Shown here: positions 31,712 to 40,758 of the stretch, piece by piece | Position numbering within the stretch: the stretch's first letter is position 1 | Layout: every line of letters begins with the position of its first letter | Source: JADLHS01 sp039806955 | GTDB taxonomy: Bacteria > Verrucomicrobiota > Verrucomicrobiia > Limisphaerales > JADLHS01 | NCBI GenBank assembly: GCA_039806955.1 | Contig: JBDHQI010000001.1 | Span: forward strand, 62,001 to 126,000 | Direction: 5' to 3' | Length of the DNA stretch: 64,000 bases | The notes under the pieces: generated by a model | Databases searched by the model: none | The model's input: the letters and a program-made list of their open reading frames with translations, nothing else | What the model was told of the DNA's origin: nothing | Translations under genes and position numbers: made by a program

Positions 31712-31906
31712 ATGTCACCAAGTCAGGAAACGGAATGGATCGGCAGCAATGCAGCTCGCAGAATTCTCAGGGTTTCAACTTGCGAGCTTTCGCACCTCCG
31801 CGCGGCAGGCCGCATCCAGTTTCAAAAGCGCGGGAACGCCTACCTCTACTCTAGCCGCGATGTGAACCTTGTTTCGCGGAGCAAGAACCAGCGCGCCACT
31901 GAGTAA
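31712..31906 (+). CDS. Excisionase-like helix-turn-helix protein
   Basis: A 64-residue protein, divergent from the methyltransferase. EWIGSNAARRILRVSTCEL, then SHLRAAGRIQFQKRGNAYLY and SSRDV, match the MerR-like winged domain of excisionase and phage small activators. It may regulate the methyltransferase, or direct excision by one of the two site-specific recombinases nearby. Its stop is ten bases from the end of the opposing ParB/RepB gene. Confidence 0.65.
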   Translation: MSPSQETEWIGSNAARRILRVSTCELSHLRAAGRIQFQKRGNAYLYSSRDVNLVSRSKNQRATE

Positions 31907-31916
31907 CAGTAACCGG

Positions 31917-32795
31917 CTATACCGCCTCCGCTGCCGCCGTCGCCTCCAGTTCCGTCAGCAGATCGCCGTGATGCTCGCGCAAGTAGCGCACCACGCGATT
32001 ATTTTCCAACAGCCGCTTGAGGTAGCCCTTCGCCAACGTCAGGCTCATCATGTTTTCCGTGTAGGTCGCTTCGATGGCCTTGAAGTCGTGTTCCAGCGCT
32101 TCCATTTCGCGCTCCATCCGCGCCAATTCTTCCGCCGTCATGCCGGCCTTTTTCTTTTCCTCGTGCGACGCAACCATCTGGTCGCGCGGCGTTGCCAGCA
32201 CCAGTGCTTCGACATACGATTTCGTGAAGTTGTGCGCGGACAACAAGACTTCCGCGATTTCGATTTGCCGCAACCCCGTCACCTTGCGCAGCAGCCGGAT
32301 GGCTTCCGCCGTCATCTGCCGGTCTTTCAGCAACTCTGCCGCTTCGGGATTGATGCCATCCAGCAGGTTGAGCAGGCCCGACACGACACTGAGCGGCATG
32401 GACAGCGCCTTCGCAATACGTTCCGGCTTCACGCCGTTCCGCACCGCCTTGACGATCATCTTGTGCGCCTGAATCGGCGGCAGCCGGTTCACCCGCGCAT
32501 TGTAGGTGTATCGTTCGTCTTCGCTGGCGACAATCACCGCCACCGTCTTCCAGCCGAGTTGCTTCACCGCCAGCAATCGCAAGTGACCGTCCAGCACCAG
32601 AAAGTTTCCGCTGCTGCCGGCTTGCGGATACACCATCAACGGCTCGATCAGGCCGATTTCGGGAATGGATTCCACAATCGCGGTGAACCGCCGCAGATTT
32701 TCCGGGTTCTTGATCAGTTTCGTCGGCAGCAGGCGCGTCAGTTCCACTTCGCGCTTCCACATCTCGAACGCCACTTTGCTTTTCTTCTCGCTCAT
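31917..32795 (-). CDS. ParB-like partition protein with RepB C-terminal domain
   Basis: A 292-residue protein from ATG 32795, overlapping the upstream ParB gene as ATGA. The ParB nuclease-like domain shows GLIEPLMVYPQ and FLVLDGHLRLLAVKQLG; a helix-turn-helix follows (RIAKALSMPLSVVSGLLNLL), and the C-terminal half matches the plasmid partition RepB C-terminal domain (LTLAKGYLKRLLENNRVVRY). No ParA is nearby, so classical partition is unlikely; it may bind element DNA during recombination. Confidence 0.8.
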   Translation of the reverse strand: MSEKKSKVAFEMWKREVELTRLLPTKLIKNPENLRRFTAIVESIPEIGLIEPLMVYPQAGSSGNFLVLDGHLRLLAVKQLGWKTVAVIVASEDERYTYNARVNRLPPIQAHKMIVKAVRNGVKPERIAKALSMPLSVVSGLLNLLDGINPEAAELLKDRQMTAEAIRLLRKVTGLRQIEIAEVLLSAHNFTKSYVEALVLATPRDQMVASHEEKKKAGMTAEELARMEREMEALEHDFKAIEATYTENMMSLTLAKGYLKRLLENNRVVRYLREHHGDLLTELEATAAAEAV

Positions 32796-33682
32796 GCCGC
32801 TTCCTTTCGTTTTTCCGTGATTCTCACCCAAATGTCTTTGGGCATCGTCGCCAGTTCTTCCGCGCGCAGCAGGGTGACGAAATGTTCGTCATCCATCAGC
32901 CGCCGCAGCGCGGTGAGAATGAACAGCAGCTTCGCATCGCAGACCCGCGCCTTCTTCACCATCAGGCGTTGCTTCTGACTCTCTCGGCGAAACACGTTCA
33001 CCAGACTTTCCGCGCTGGTTCGCGTCGGCTTCGGATTGCGCGGCCCGTTGCCGCGCTGCTTGCCGACCAGCCGCCGCCTGTCCATCACGCGCCGGATCAT
33101 CCGCAACGCCGATTTGGTGAGTTGTCGGCTCTCGCACGCCTTCAACAGTTCCCGCTGCATTTCGATGCCATCTGTGCGGGCAATTTCCACGGCCACGCTG
33201 ACGGGAATGCGCCCGCTCAAGGCCGCATCCAGCAACCGCTGTTCACCGGCGCGCTTCAATGCGAGCAATCCGTTGATGGTCGTCGTGTCCACGTCAATTC
33301 GCGCGCTGATTTCGTGCAGCGTGAGTCCTTCCTTTCTCAACCGCTCCACTTCCGTCAGGATTTCGCCGGGCGCAGGATTCCGCCGCGCCATGTTCTCCGC
33401 CAGGCTGCGCAATAGGCGATCCTCCTTGCTGATTTCCACCACTACGGCGGGAATCTCCGTGTAGCCCAACGCCCGAAACGCTTCGATGCGGCCTTGCCCG
33501 CACACCAGGTCATAGCCCGGACCTTCGTCCTCGTCTGCGGCACGCAGGCTGACCTGAATTGGCTTCTTCAAGCCGAGGTTTTTGATGCTATGCACGATCA
33601 GGGCGAACTTGCTCTGGTCGCGATGGCGCGGATTCAAAACCCGTATCCGGTCTATGGGAATCAATTGCACTTCATCATTCAT
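32792..33682 (-). CDS. ParB-like protein
   Basis: A 296-residue protein from ATG 33682, overlapping the recombinase stop as ATGA. It has the ParB N-terminal domain (VQLIPIDRIRVLNPRHRD, DLVCGQGRIEAFRALG, SLAENMARR) and a helix-turn-helix (TLHEISARIDVDTTTINGLL). Together with the next gene it forms a pair always read from the serine recombinase start. The basic C-terminus (MDRRRLVGKQR) could bind DNA. Lack of ParA argues against ordinary segregation. Confidence 0.82.
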   Translation of the reverse strand: MNDEVQLIPIDRIRVLNPRHRDQSKFALIVHSIKNLGLKKPIQVSLRAADEDEGPGYDLVCGQGRIEAFRALGYTEIPAVVVEISKEDRLLRSLAENMARRNPAPGEILTEVERLRKEGLTLHEISARIDVDTTTINGLLALKRAGEQRLLDAALSGRIPVSVAVEIARTDGIEMQRELLKACESRQLTKSALRMIRRVMDRRRLVGKQRGNGPRNPKPTRTSAESLVNVFRRESQKQRLMVKKARVCDAKLLFILTALRRLMDDEHFVTLLRAEELATMPKDIWVRITEKRKEAA

Positions 33683-35226
33683 GCGGCGTCCTCCAGGTTG
33701 ATGCGTTCGGTCAGGGTGAAGAAATAGTCCAGCGTGTCGCAGCGGTAGGTGTCGAGATACACGCCGTTGGCCTCGGCGACGCGCAGATGCTCCCACGTCA
33801 TGTCAATGCCGGGCAGCAGGTAGTAATCACGGATGCCTTCATTGGTGGCGTCCATGCGCACCGCAATCGTGATGTCCGGCTTGAATCCGGCATCCAGCCG
33901 GATCAGCCAGCGGGACGCTCCGGCCTGCGTCGTCGTGTGCCGGCACAGCACGATGGAAACCCGCAATTCGCGATTCAAATGCAACAATTCCGTCTGCTTG
34001 TCCCATTCCGCCGTCCCACCCAGCGCGGTGATTTGTTGCACCACCGAGGCGACGATTTCCGGATGCCGCTTCCGCAACCTGCGGTTTTCCTCGATGAAGG
34101 TGTAATCAATCCCCGGATCGTAGCCAATCAGCCGGTAGGCGTTCAGGAGCGTGCCGAAGCGATGACCAAACGCCGTGCTCGATGGCAGGCCTTCCGCTTC
34201 GTCAATCAGGATGCCCGAGATGCGTCCGTGTTGCTTTAGCAGGGCGCGCAGTTTTTCCAGCATCTCTTCATCGCTGAGTCTTTGGCTGCGCGCCAAAATG
34301 ATCTCCCGCGCTCGCAAATAGATTTCCGACTCAACGACCCCCTCAAATACCCCGTCGGCCCGAATCCACCGTTCCGGCGGATTCACCACATGCTTGCGCT
34401 TCAGTTTGAACGACGTCCGGTGATAGACGTTGTTGCCAATGTATTTCTCGTTCGTCAGGACTTGATGCACCGTCGCGCGATTCCACTCGCGGTCAAAATC
34501 CGTCTTGATGCCCCGCGCATTGAGCGCCGCCGCGATCTCGGATTCCAATTTGCCCTCGTTCACGAACGCCTGGTAAATCCACCGCACGGTGGCGACTTCT
34601 TCCGCCGGGCCGGGCACGAGCACCACGCGGTCGGTTTGGATGCTCTTCTGCTCGCCCATCTTGAGCACGCCCTTTTTCGCACCGCTCTGGTCGAGCAACA
34701 CCCGACGAAGACCAAACCCGGCCGTCCCGCCCTGACGGAAGCCTCGTTGCACCAGGTTGCACGCGCCCTGAAAAACCTTCGCGGACAGTTCGCGGCTGTA
34801 TTCGCCGGCCATCGCCCGCTTCACGCCCTTGACGATGGTGGACACCGGGCTGCCGTCATTCTCGAATTGCTCTGCGCAGTAATGCACCAGCACCCCGGCA
34901 CGACGGCAGACGTATTCGTAAAACGCGCTTTCGTCCGCGTCTTGGAATCGTCCCCACCGGCTGATGTCATACACGAGGATGCAACAAAACTCCGCCCGAC
35001 CCTCTTGCACATCGCTGATCATTTGCGCGAGCGAGTCGCGGCCTTGGATGTTCAAACCGCTTTTCCCCTCGTCCGAATACTCCTTCACGATTTCCATCCC
35101 TCGCCGCTTCGCGTATTCGCGGATCACGTCCATCTGGTTGCTCGTGGAGTATTGCTGGTGCTCGGTGGACATTCGCACATAGACCGCAGCGCGGTTCGCC
35201 CAGCGTGTTGTGTCGGCGCGGCTCAT
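33679..35226 (-). CDS. Large serine recombinase
   Basis: A 515-residue protein from ATG 35226. The resolvase domain shows AAVYVRMSTEHQQYST with nucleophile S20, YSDEGKSGLNIQGRD, and VYDISRWGRFQDADE; the recombinase domain has the insertion VPGPAEEVATVRWIYQAF and TNEKYIGNNVYH. It does not carry the classic zinc-ribbon as far as I can see. Such enzymes cut and rejoin at attachment sites through a covalent Ser link. Finding it in one operon with two ParB-like genes suggests a transferable recombination cassette of its own, nested in the element. Confidence 0.92.
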   Translation of the reverse strand: MSRADTTRWANRAAVYVRMSTEHQQYSTSNQMDVIREYAKRRGMEIVKEYSDEGKSGLNIQGRDSLAQMISDVQEGRAEFCCILVYDISRWGRFQDADESAFYEYVCRRAGVLVHYCAEQFENDGSPVSTIVKGVKRAMAGEYSRELSAKVFQGACNLVQRGFRQGGTAGFGLRRVLLDQSGAKKGVLKMGEQKSIQTDRVVLVPGPAEEVATVRWIYQAFVNEGKLESEIAAALNARGIKTDFDREWNRATVHQVLTNEKYIGNNVYHRTSFKLKRKHVVNPPERWIRADGVFEGVVESEIYLRAREIILARSQRLSDEEMLEKLRALLKQHGRISGILIDEAEGLPSSTAFGHRFGTLLNAYRLIGYDPGIDYTFIEENRRLRKRHPEIVASVVQQITALGGTAEWDKQTELLHLNRELRVSIVLCRHTTTQAGASRWLIRLDAGFKPDITIAVRMDATNEGIRDYYLLPGIDMTWEHLRVAEANGVYLDTYRCDTLDYFFTLTERINLEDAA

Positions 35227-35373
35227 GCGTTGGGGCAATGCCGCAGGCTCGCACCGGAATTTTCCGGCGCGCTGGCGGGAGCAGTGGCGTGAGCGCGGTT
35301 CATGTTGATACGCGGCCTCCCGTCAGCGACAGGGAAGCGCTCCTTCATGAATACCAAACGCTTTCGGCAGCAG

Positions 35374-35646
35374 CTATGTCGTCTTGTAGCGCAAACGCCC
35401 GTTGCGCTTGTGATTGCGCCAGTAGCCCGGATGTTTTTCCCGCCAGAACTTCACCTTCTGCTTTCTCTCCGTGCTGCCCCAGTAGCCGCGGTTCTCTGGC
35501 TTCGCCAGCCACCGGGCTTGCCGCCACGCCTTGCTGGCTTTCTTGCAGGCGGATTTGGAACAGAACCGTTGCCGGTCTTGGGATCGTGGGTCAGGCGTGA
35601 ACCATTTCTGGCAGCCGAGACATTTCTTTCGACGCTCTATTGTCAT
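35374..35646 (-). CDS. Small zinc-finger-like basic protein
   Basis: A 90-residue very basic protein starting MTIERRKKCLGCQKWF. C-x2-C near the start and a second cysteine pair (FCSKSACKK) suggest one zinc finger; the rest is rich in Arg, Lys and aromatic residues (GYWGSTERKQ, HPGYWRNHKR). I do not recognise a family. It lies between the serine recombinase and the integrase and is probably a nucleic-acid-binding accessory of one of them. Confidence 0.6.
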   Translation of the reverse strand: MTIERRKKCLGCQKWFTPDPRSQDRQRFCSKSACKKASKAWRQARWLAKPENRGYWGSTERKQKVKFWREKHPGYWRNHKRNGRLRYKTT

Positions 35647-35732
35647 AGAGCGTCATGTCCGGACTAGGGTAACTCAGGCAGCAAGCGACGTGCGATTGCC
35701 TTCTTGTTCGGAAGTTGGCTGGTGAGGTTTGA

Positions 35733-37160
35733 CTACCGCTTTGGCTTTGCTTTTGTCTTCGCCTTTGCCTTCGGCATGATGGAGAACCATTTCTTGCCGT
35801 CGGCTTCGCGAACCAGTTCGCGGTAATGCTTGAAGATCATGCCCGGACTATTTCCGGCTTCCAACGCAACCCGGCTGACGTCTTGCGTTTGCGCCACCCG
35901 GTAAGAAATGAAGGAGTGCCGCAGCGCATTGTGCTTCCAAAGAAATGGACGCCAGCCTTCGGCTTCCGCCGTTTCCGCACCCGGACGCACCGTTCGACGA
36001 CTGCGCCGCTGGTTGCGCTCCAGTTCCGCCAGACGCTTAGCGGCCTCCCGGTCCGCTTCCGCCAGTTTCTCTTTGCTCACCTTGTTCTTCTTGGCCCACA
36101 CCGCCCGCCGTTTCACGTTCACTCGCCGCGTAAGTTCCACGAACTGCAATACCATGTTGGCATAGCTGCAAATTTCGCCTGATTCCTTCCATTGCTTATC
36201 CAGCCATGCCTCCAGATTCGGCTGGATCGGTATCAACCGACGGCTCGCGGTCTTAGCCGTGCCCGCCTTGATTTCAATGACACCTGTTTCCCGCCTTACA
36301 TGCGACCAGTCCAGCCGCTGCAATTCCGCGTGCCGCACTCCAGCGAACGCGCTGATGGCCAGAAATGGGATGTGCTCTTTCGAAGCGACCGACAGCAGTT
36401 CGGTCATTTCTTCCGGCGTATAGATTTCGATTTCCCCGTCGCCATCCCGCGCCAGCGGCACGGCGTCGAGTTCATCGTGATCCTTCGGCAGATACTTCCG
36501 GCTCATGGCGAAGTTGAAAAGCGCCTGGATTGAATTGCGAAGATTGTTCCGCGTGCGCGGCCCGACCTTCATTCCCCGCAGCCAGGCGTCAATGTCCGTT
36601 CCGAGCACGTCGCCGATCCGGTTGCGGAATTGGCCCGCGAACCGGTTTAAGTCATAGGCCAGTTGCTTGCGGTAACGCAGACTCAATTGTTCCGACTCCT
36701 TGAGCGTGAGCAATTCATCCACGACCTTCCGCACCATGACGGGTTCAACATCCACCGGATTCCGTTTCAGGTAATAATCCACCACATGCGAAAGCGACAC
36801 CCCACCGAGCTGCTTCTTGGCGGCGGCGTAATCAGCGGCGGCGAACTCCAGCGCGACCCCGATCGGCTCAAGCAGGGCGATGGCGCGGCGGTAGGCGGCG
36901 CTGTCGGCGTTCGTCAGCTTGGCCGCGCCAATGTCGCCGGTGGTCATTTGCGACGCCTTTTCGGCGGCGACATCCTTTGCCTTCTGGAGCGTGGGAAAAA
37001 CTTGGCGGACGCGCTTCTTGTCCACCCAATAGGAGACGGTGAAGTAATCTTCGCCGCCGTGTGGGGTGAGGTAGATATTTACGACTGCCGAGCCGCGCTC
37101 GACAGTCCACTTCGTGCGTTTTTCAACGCCGTTGGTGGAATCGGGGTTTTTAGCGGCCAT
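35733..37160 (-). CDS. Tyrosine recombinase / integrase
   Basis: A 475-residue integrase with the C-terminal catalytic set: Arg in SAFAGVRHAELQRLDW, His-x2-Arg in KHNALRHSFISYR, and the Tyr in GMIFKHYRELV. An N-terminal arm domain for sequence recognition (YLTPHGGEDYFTVSYWVDKK) and a core-binding domain (LRYRKQLAYDLNRFAG) precede it. It starts 65 bases from the 3' end of tRNA-Pro and reads away from it, so it almost certainly inserted this element there. Confidence 0.92.
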   Translation of the reverse strand: MAAKNPDSTNGVEKRTKWTVERGSAVVNIYLTPHGGEDYFTVSYWVDKKRVRQVFPTLQKAKDVAAEKASQMTTGDIGAAKLTNADSAAYRRAIALLEPIGVALEFAAADYAAAKKQLGGVSLSHVVDYYLKRNPVDVEPVMVRKVVDELLTLKESEQLSLRYRKQLAYDLNRFAGQFRNRIGDVLGTDIDAWLRGMKVGPRTRNNLRNSIQALFNFAMSRKYLPKDHDELDAVPLARDGDGEIEIYTPEEMTELLSVASKEHIPFLAISAFAGVRHAELQRLDWSHVRRETGVIEIKAGTAKTASRRLIPIQPNLEAWLDKQWKESGEICSYANMVLQFVELTRRVNVKRRAVWAKKNKVSKEKLAEADREAAKRLAELERNQRRSRRTVRPGAETAEAEGWRPFLWKHNALRHSFISYRVAQTQDVSRVALEAGNSPGMIFKHYRELVREADGKKWFSIMPKAKAKTKAKPKR

Positions 37161-37224
37161 GCCGCTATACTGTCAGGAAAGCGTCAGGGATTCCAGCGAA
37201 ATCGCCGAAATCCCTTGGAAAAGA

Positions 37225-37260
37225 TGGTCGGAGCGACAGGATTCGAACCTGCGACGTCTT
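37225..37260. other. Probable attachment site (element right end) in the tRNA 3' half
   Basis: The integrase starts 65 bases from here and tyrosine integrases commonly use tRNA 3' ends. The matching direct repeat would mark the left end; I do not find it in 1-37000, so the left end should lie before the window. The exact core is not determined. Confidence 0.45.
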
Positions 37261-37302
37261 GCTCCCAAAGCAAGTGCTCTAGCCAGGCTGAGCTACGCTC
37301 CG
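37225..37302 (-). tRNA. tRNA-Pro (anticodon UGG)
   Basis: On the minus strand the 78 bases fold as a full cloverleaf: acceptor CGGAGCG / CGCTCCG, D-stem GCTC/GAGC, anticodon stem CTTGC/GCAAG with loop TTTGGGA (anticodon TGG), T-arm GCAGG-TTCGAAT-CCTGT, discriminator A and an encoded CCA. It is complete despite being the insertion site, as expected when an element carries a copy of the 3' end. Confidence 0.95.
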
Positions 37303-37540
37303 AAAACCGAGGTTTTTATTGATCGAATCGCTGGGCTTTGCCCGCGCCAATCAAAAACCACAATCGGGAAACCATTATGCGCGAATCCACAGGCGCAGCA
37401 AGCTGATTTGGCAATTCCTCAAAACCGGTTGCATCCGTGTGGCCCGATTGCACTTTAGCAATCTCCACAACGAGGAGCGTCAACGCGCCGCTACACATAC
37501 AGCGTTGGCGCGCGGAAACTAACTTTCAAAGTCTCCTGGT

Positions 37541-39745
37541 TCAGCGCAACTGGAGCAGCACCATGCTGTCGGCGGGGAGGGGGATCGGTACGCCTTGACT
37601 GACCAGCGCTTCAACATCCAGTCCGGATGGATTGACCTTGAGATCGCCCGCATTGACCGGCGCGGAGTCGCGGATGATGGCGGCGTGGCGGAGGGATGAG
37701 AGCGGGTACGGCAGGAGTTGCGGTCGCACCACGCAACGCGCTTCCTGCGGATGGTCTTGGAGGTTGCTGAGCAGGACGTATGTTTCGCCGGGACGACTAT
37801 AGATCGCCGAGGCGCAGCGATCTCCTTCAAGCGTGACGGCTGGATTGCGCCAATCGGCAAACCGATAGGATTGAAAATCGCCCAGTGGTTTCAATTGCTT
37901 CACCAACTCGAAGGTCGCGGGACTGGCCGGCCACGGGGTGACGCCGCTCAGCAGGGCTTGCTGGGCGAACAAGCGGTGCAGGCGCTGAGGCGATTGCGCG
38001 TTCAATTGTCCATAGCTGATGACGCCGCGTGAGCGCGCGCCGACCAACGACCATTCCAGTGGCAGGTCTTCCAACTTCGGGCCTTCATTTTTCCAGGTGC
38101 CGTAGCCCCATTCGTTGGCGACCACATGATCGGAAAAATTTTCAACACTGAACATGGGCGTGGTGGTGTCGTGAATGATCACCAATCCATTCGGCCCCAC
38201 ACGGTGGCGCGTCCATTCCATCAGGTCGAGCAACTCGTCAATGTCCCAGTGGCCCGCCGCCGCTTCGCCCGGCGCTTTGCCTTCGTGTTGGCCGTTGGCG
38301 CAGTAAAGGGCGACGTTCCAATCGTAATAAACTCCGTCCAGCGGATGATTTTTGAGCACGCGATCAATGGAGTGTTTCAGGAACTTCAGCCAGCCCGAGC
38401 GCAGGCACATCTGCGCACCGAATTCATTGGTGCCGGCGTAAAAATTATGCTGCAGTTTGCCCGCGCGATCCATACGTCCCCAAGTCATGCCGTGTTCCTG
38501 AAATTCCGGAGTGCCCGGGTGCAGTTCCTTGTTGGAAAAATACGTGGCGGTGCGAATGCCGGCCTGATGACAATTGGTCAGGACCTGATCAAACTTCGCC
38601 AGGTCGGGGTAGGGCGGATACGATCCGTCCCGCCAGAATAAACCGTCGCCGTAATAATCCCCGTCGTTATGACAGTGAACGGTTTGGATGCCGGATTCCG
38701 CCCAGCGCTGGATTTGCGCGGGCGTCACCCATGCGCCGCGATTGCGGTTGAACGAGGTGTGCAACCACGGCGGCCGCGCGGATTGCTCTTTGAGGGGGAG
38801 GCCCAGATAAAAATCAAACTGGCAGGCATTGGATAAAACCACGGCGGCATTGGTGCTGAAGAACGGGGCGATGGCCACCGCAATTCCCGGTGGTTGATCT
38901 TGCAATGTCAATTGGCTGCGCGCCTGACCGCGTTGGCCGGTGAGCTGCAAATCCCATTGGGACAAATCCGAGCTTACAAACCATTCCAAGCCTTCAACTC
39001 CCGCATCGGCAAACAACAGCGAACGGGGCACGTAGGACAGCGTCACTGGCGGATCGGCGGGATGGCTGCGGCGCATTTTTCCCCAACGATTGCTGCCAAA
39101 AGAGAAGGCCGGCGCGCCTTCCGCTTCGGTGATGCCTTCGCGATAGCCGTAATCAGAAAGGCTGGGAGCTAAAACCATCGTGACCGGACAAATCTCCCGC
39201 ACCCGGACTCCGGCGGGTGGAGTGAGAAATTCCTTGTGAATTTTGAGATAGCCCCAGTGGTGCGCAAAAACGGTTCGGACGCTCACGTCTGACGCGCGCC
39301 CTTGCTCATCCAGGAGCCGACTTTCCACCGTGACGATTTCGGTCAAGCCATCCTGACGATGCGTGACGCGGGCTTTGTCGTCCGGCAAATCCGTGAAGCG
39401 GGTGCCGTTTTCAGTTTCAATGCGCGTGGCCAGAGGTTGGACCAGCAGGTTGGTGCCGCGGCCGTTGGTGAGGCGGATTTCACTGATCGTACCGCCCCGT
39501 TTCAAATCGTGGGTCACCGTGTAATAGGGCGTGCTGAGGCGCAGCCGCCCCGCAGTCTCATCCTTTTGCACGGAGTATTTTTCCGGCCAGGCGCTGGCGG
39601 TGCGGTTTCCAGGTTCAGCCGCAAAAACTGAGGGCGCAAAGCAACCGGCCGCCAACAAACCGATTAGGATTCGACCGGTCCCGACAAACCAACTTTCGGG
39701 TGAGCCGTTTGATTTTTGGATTTGATTTCCGGCGCGCTTCATCAT
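37541..39745 (-). CDS. Secreted glycoside-hydrolase-like TIM-barrel protein
   Basis: A 734-residue exported protein; from ATG 39745 it has a basic N-region, the hydrophobic ILIGLLAAGCFAPSVFA stretch and a cleavage site near AEPG. The N-terminal half is a beta-sandwich (TPYYTVTHDLKRGG), the middle a TIM barrel with WVTPAQIQRWAESGIQTVHC, YFSNKELHPGTP and LDGVYYDWNVALYC. The layout resembles alpha-galactosidase-like and DUF6259-type enzymes, but the substrate cannot be told. This is the first host gene after the tRNA. Confidence 0.65.
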   Translation of the reverse strand: MMKRAGNQIQKSNGSPESWFVGTGRILIGLLAAGCFAPSVFAAEPGNRTASAWPEKYSVQKDETAGRLRLSTPYYTVTHDLKRGGTISEIRLTNGRGTNLLVQPLATRIETENGTRFTDLPDDKARVTHRQDGLTEIVTVESRLLDEQGRASDVSVRTVFAHHWGYLKIHKEFLTPPAGVRVREICPVTMVLAPSLSDYGYREGITEAEGAPAFSFGSNRWGKMRRSHPADPPVTLSYVPRSLLFADAGVEGLEWFVSSDLSQWDLQLTGQRGQARSQLTLQDQPPGIAVAIAPFFSTNAAVVLSNACQFDFYLGLPLKEQSARPPWLHTSFNRNRGAWVTPAQIQRWAESGIQTVHCHNDGDYYGDGLFWRDGSYPPYPDLAKFDQVLTNCHQAGIRTATYFSNKELHPGTPEFQEHGMTWGRMDRAGKLQHNFYAGTNEFGAQMCLRSGWLKFLKHSIDRVLKNHPLDGVYYDWNVALYCANGQHEGKAPGEAAAGHWDIDELLDLMEWTRHRVGPNGLVIIHDTTTPMFSVENFSDHVVANEWGYGTWKNEGPKLEDLPLEWSLVGARSRGVISYGQLNAQSPQRLHRLFAQQALLSGVTPWPASPATFELVKQLKPLGDFQSYRFADWRNPAVTLEGDRCASAIYSRPGETYVLLSNLQDHPQEARCVVRPQLLPYPLSSLRHAAIIRDSAPVNAGDLKVNPSGLDVEALVSQGVPIPLPADSMVLLQLR

Positions 39746-39829
39746 CACGTCAAGGTTATCCATTGCCGCCGCCATAACCCGAATGAGAAATATGTCCGAG
39801 GTTGGTTTGGCCCCAACCATCAGGTCTGG

Positions 39830-40735
39830 TTAAGCAGCGAGGATGCGATCGAGCGCGTGTGACAGATCCGGCAGGCTCGCGCCTTGCTCGGTGATGAGCG
39901 CTCCGGTGTAACCCACGCCGTCGAGCGCTTTCATGATCCCCGGCCAGTTGTTCGCGCCTTCCAATAGCGGTACGTTGAAACCTTTCCAGACATCTCCGGT
40001 CCGCATGGCGCGGTCGCGACTGTACTCTTTAATGTGAACCCGGATGATGCGTTTGCCCAGGGTTTGAATCCATTCAATGGGATCGCCGTAGCGGATGATA
40101 TTGCCCACGTCGAAGTGCCAACCCACCTGCGGCGAATTGATGGCGTCCAGGTATTCCACCGCCTGATGCACCTCGGTGATGAAGTTGTTCCAGACGTTTT
40201 CAATGGAGATGGTGACGCCGGAATCCTTGGCCAGGGGAATGGCCTTGCGGATTTGTTCGATGGAGCGCTCCCAGCATTGTTCGTGGTTCGTATCCTTGTT
40301 GATTACGCCCGGCACGAGCAGAATGGACGTCGCTCCGTAGGCCTTGGCGTCGCGGATGGTCTGCTCCAACGCGGTCAGCCCACTTGCGCGGACTTTGGCG
40401 TCCGGGCTGGACAGAGGTTCCGACCAATGTTTCGCGCCGCACACGCTGACGATGGATAGCCCGGTGGCTTCTCGCGCTTGCAACACTTCCTTCTGGTCCA
40501 TGTGACTGGCCATCTCGACGGCCTCGAATCCGGCGGCTTTGACGGCTTGCATCCGTTCCATCACGCTGCCTTTTACGTCAATGGTGTCCCACATGATCGC
40601 CTTGAGATTAGCGCGCTTGCGTCCGGCGGGAGCGGACTGGTTCGCGGCCAGGACCCACGAGGGTGACCAGCCAGCCAGCGCCAGGGCGGCGCCGGTGGTT
40701 TTTAGAAAGTTACGTCGGTTGGCGTTAAACTTCAT
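39830..40735 (-). CDS. Secreted sugar phosphate isomerase/epimerase family protein (Tat substrate)
   Basis: A 301-residue protein from ATG 40735. The start RRNFLKTTGAALALAGW is a Tat signal. The rest is an AP-endonuclease-2-type barrel with the metal-ligand stretches VTISIENVWNN, VGWHFDVGNIIRYG and RVHIKEYSRD. Relatives isomerise or epimerise sugars or their phosphates. It sits next to an exported Gfo/Idh/MocA protein, a frequent pair in polysaccharide catabolism of this phylum. Confidence 0.8.
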   Translation of the reverse strand: MKFNANRRNFLKTTGAALALAGWSPSWVLAANQSAPAGRKRANLKAIMWDTIDVKGSVMERMQAVKAAGFEAVEMASHMDQKEVLQAREATGLSIVSVCGAKHWSEPLSSPDAKVRASGLTALEQTIRDAKAYGATSILLVPGVINKDTNHEQCWERSIEQIRKAIPLAKDSGVTISIENVWNNFITEVHQAVEYLDAINSPQVGWHFDVGNIIRYGDPIEWIQTLGKRIIRVHIKEYSRDRAMRTGDVWKGFNVPLLEGANNWPGIMKALDGVGYTGALITEQGASLPDLSHALDRILAA

Positions 40736-40758
40736 GACGGTATCGGGGTGGTTGTAGG

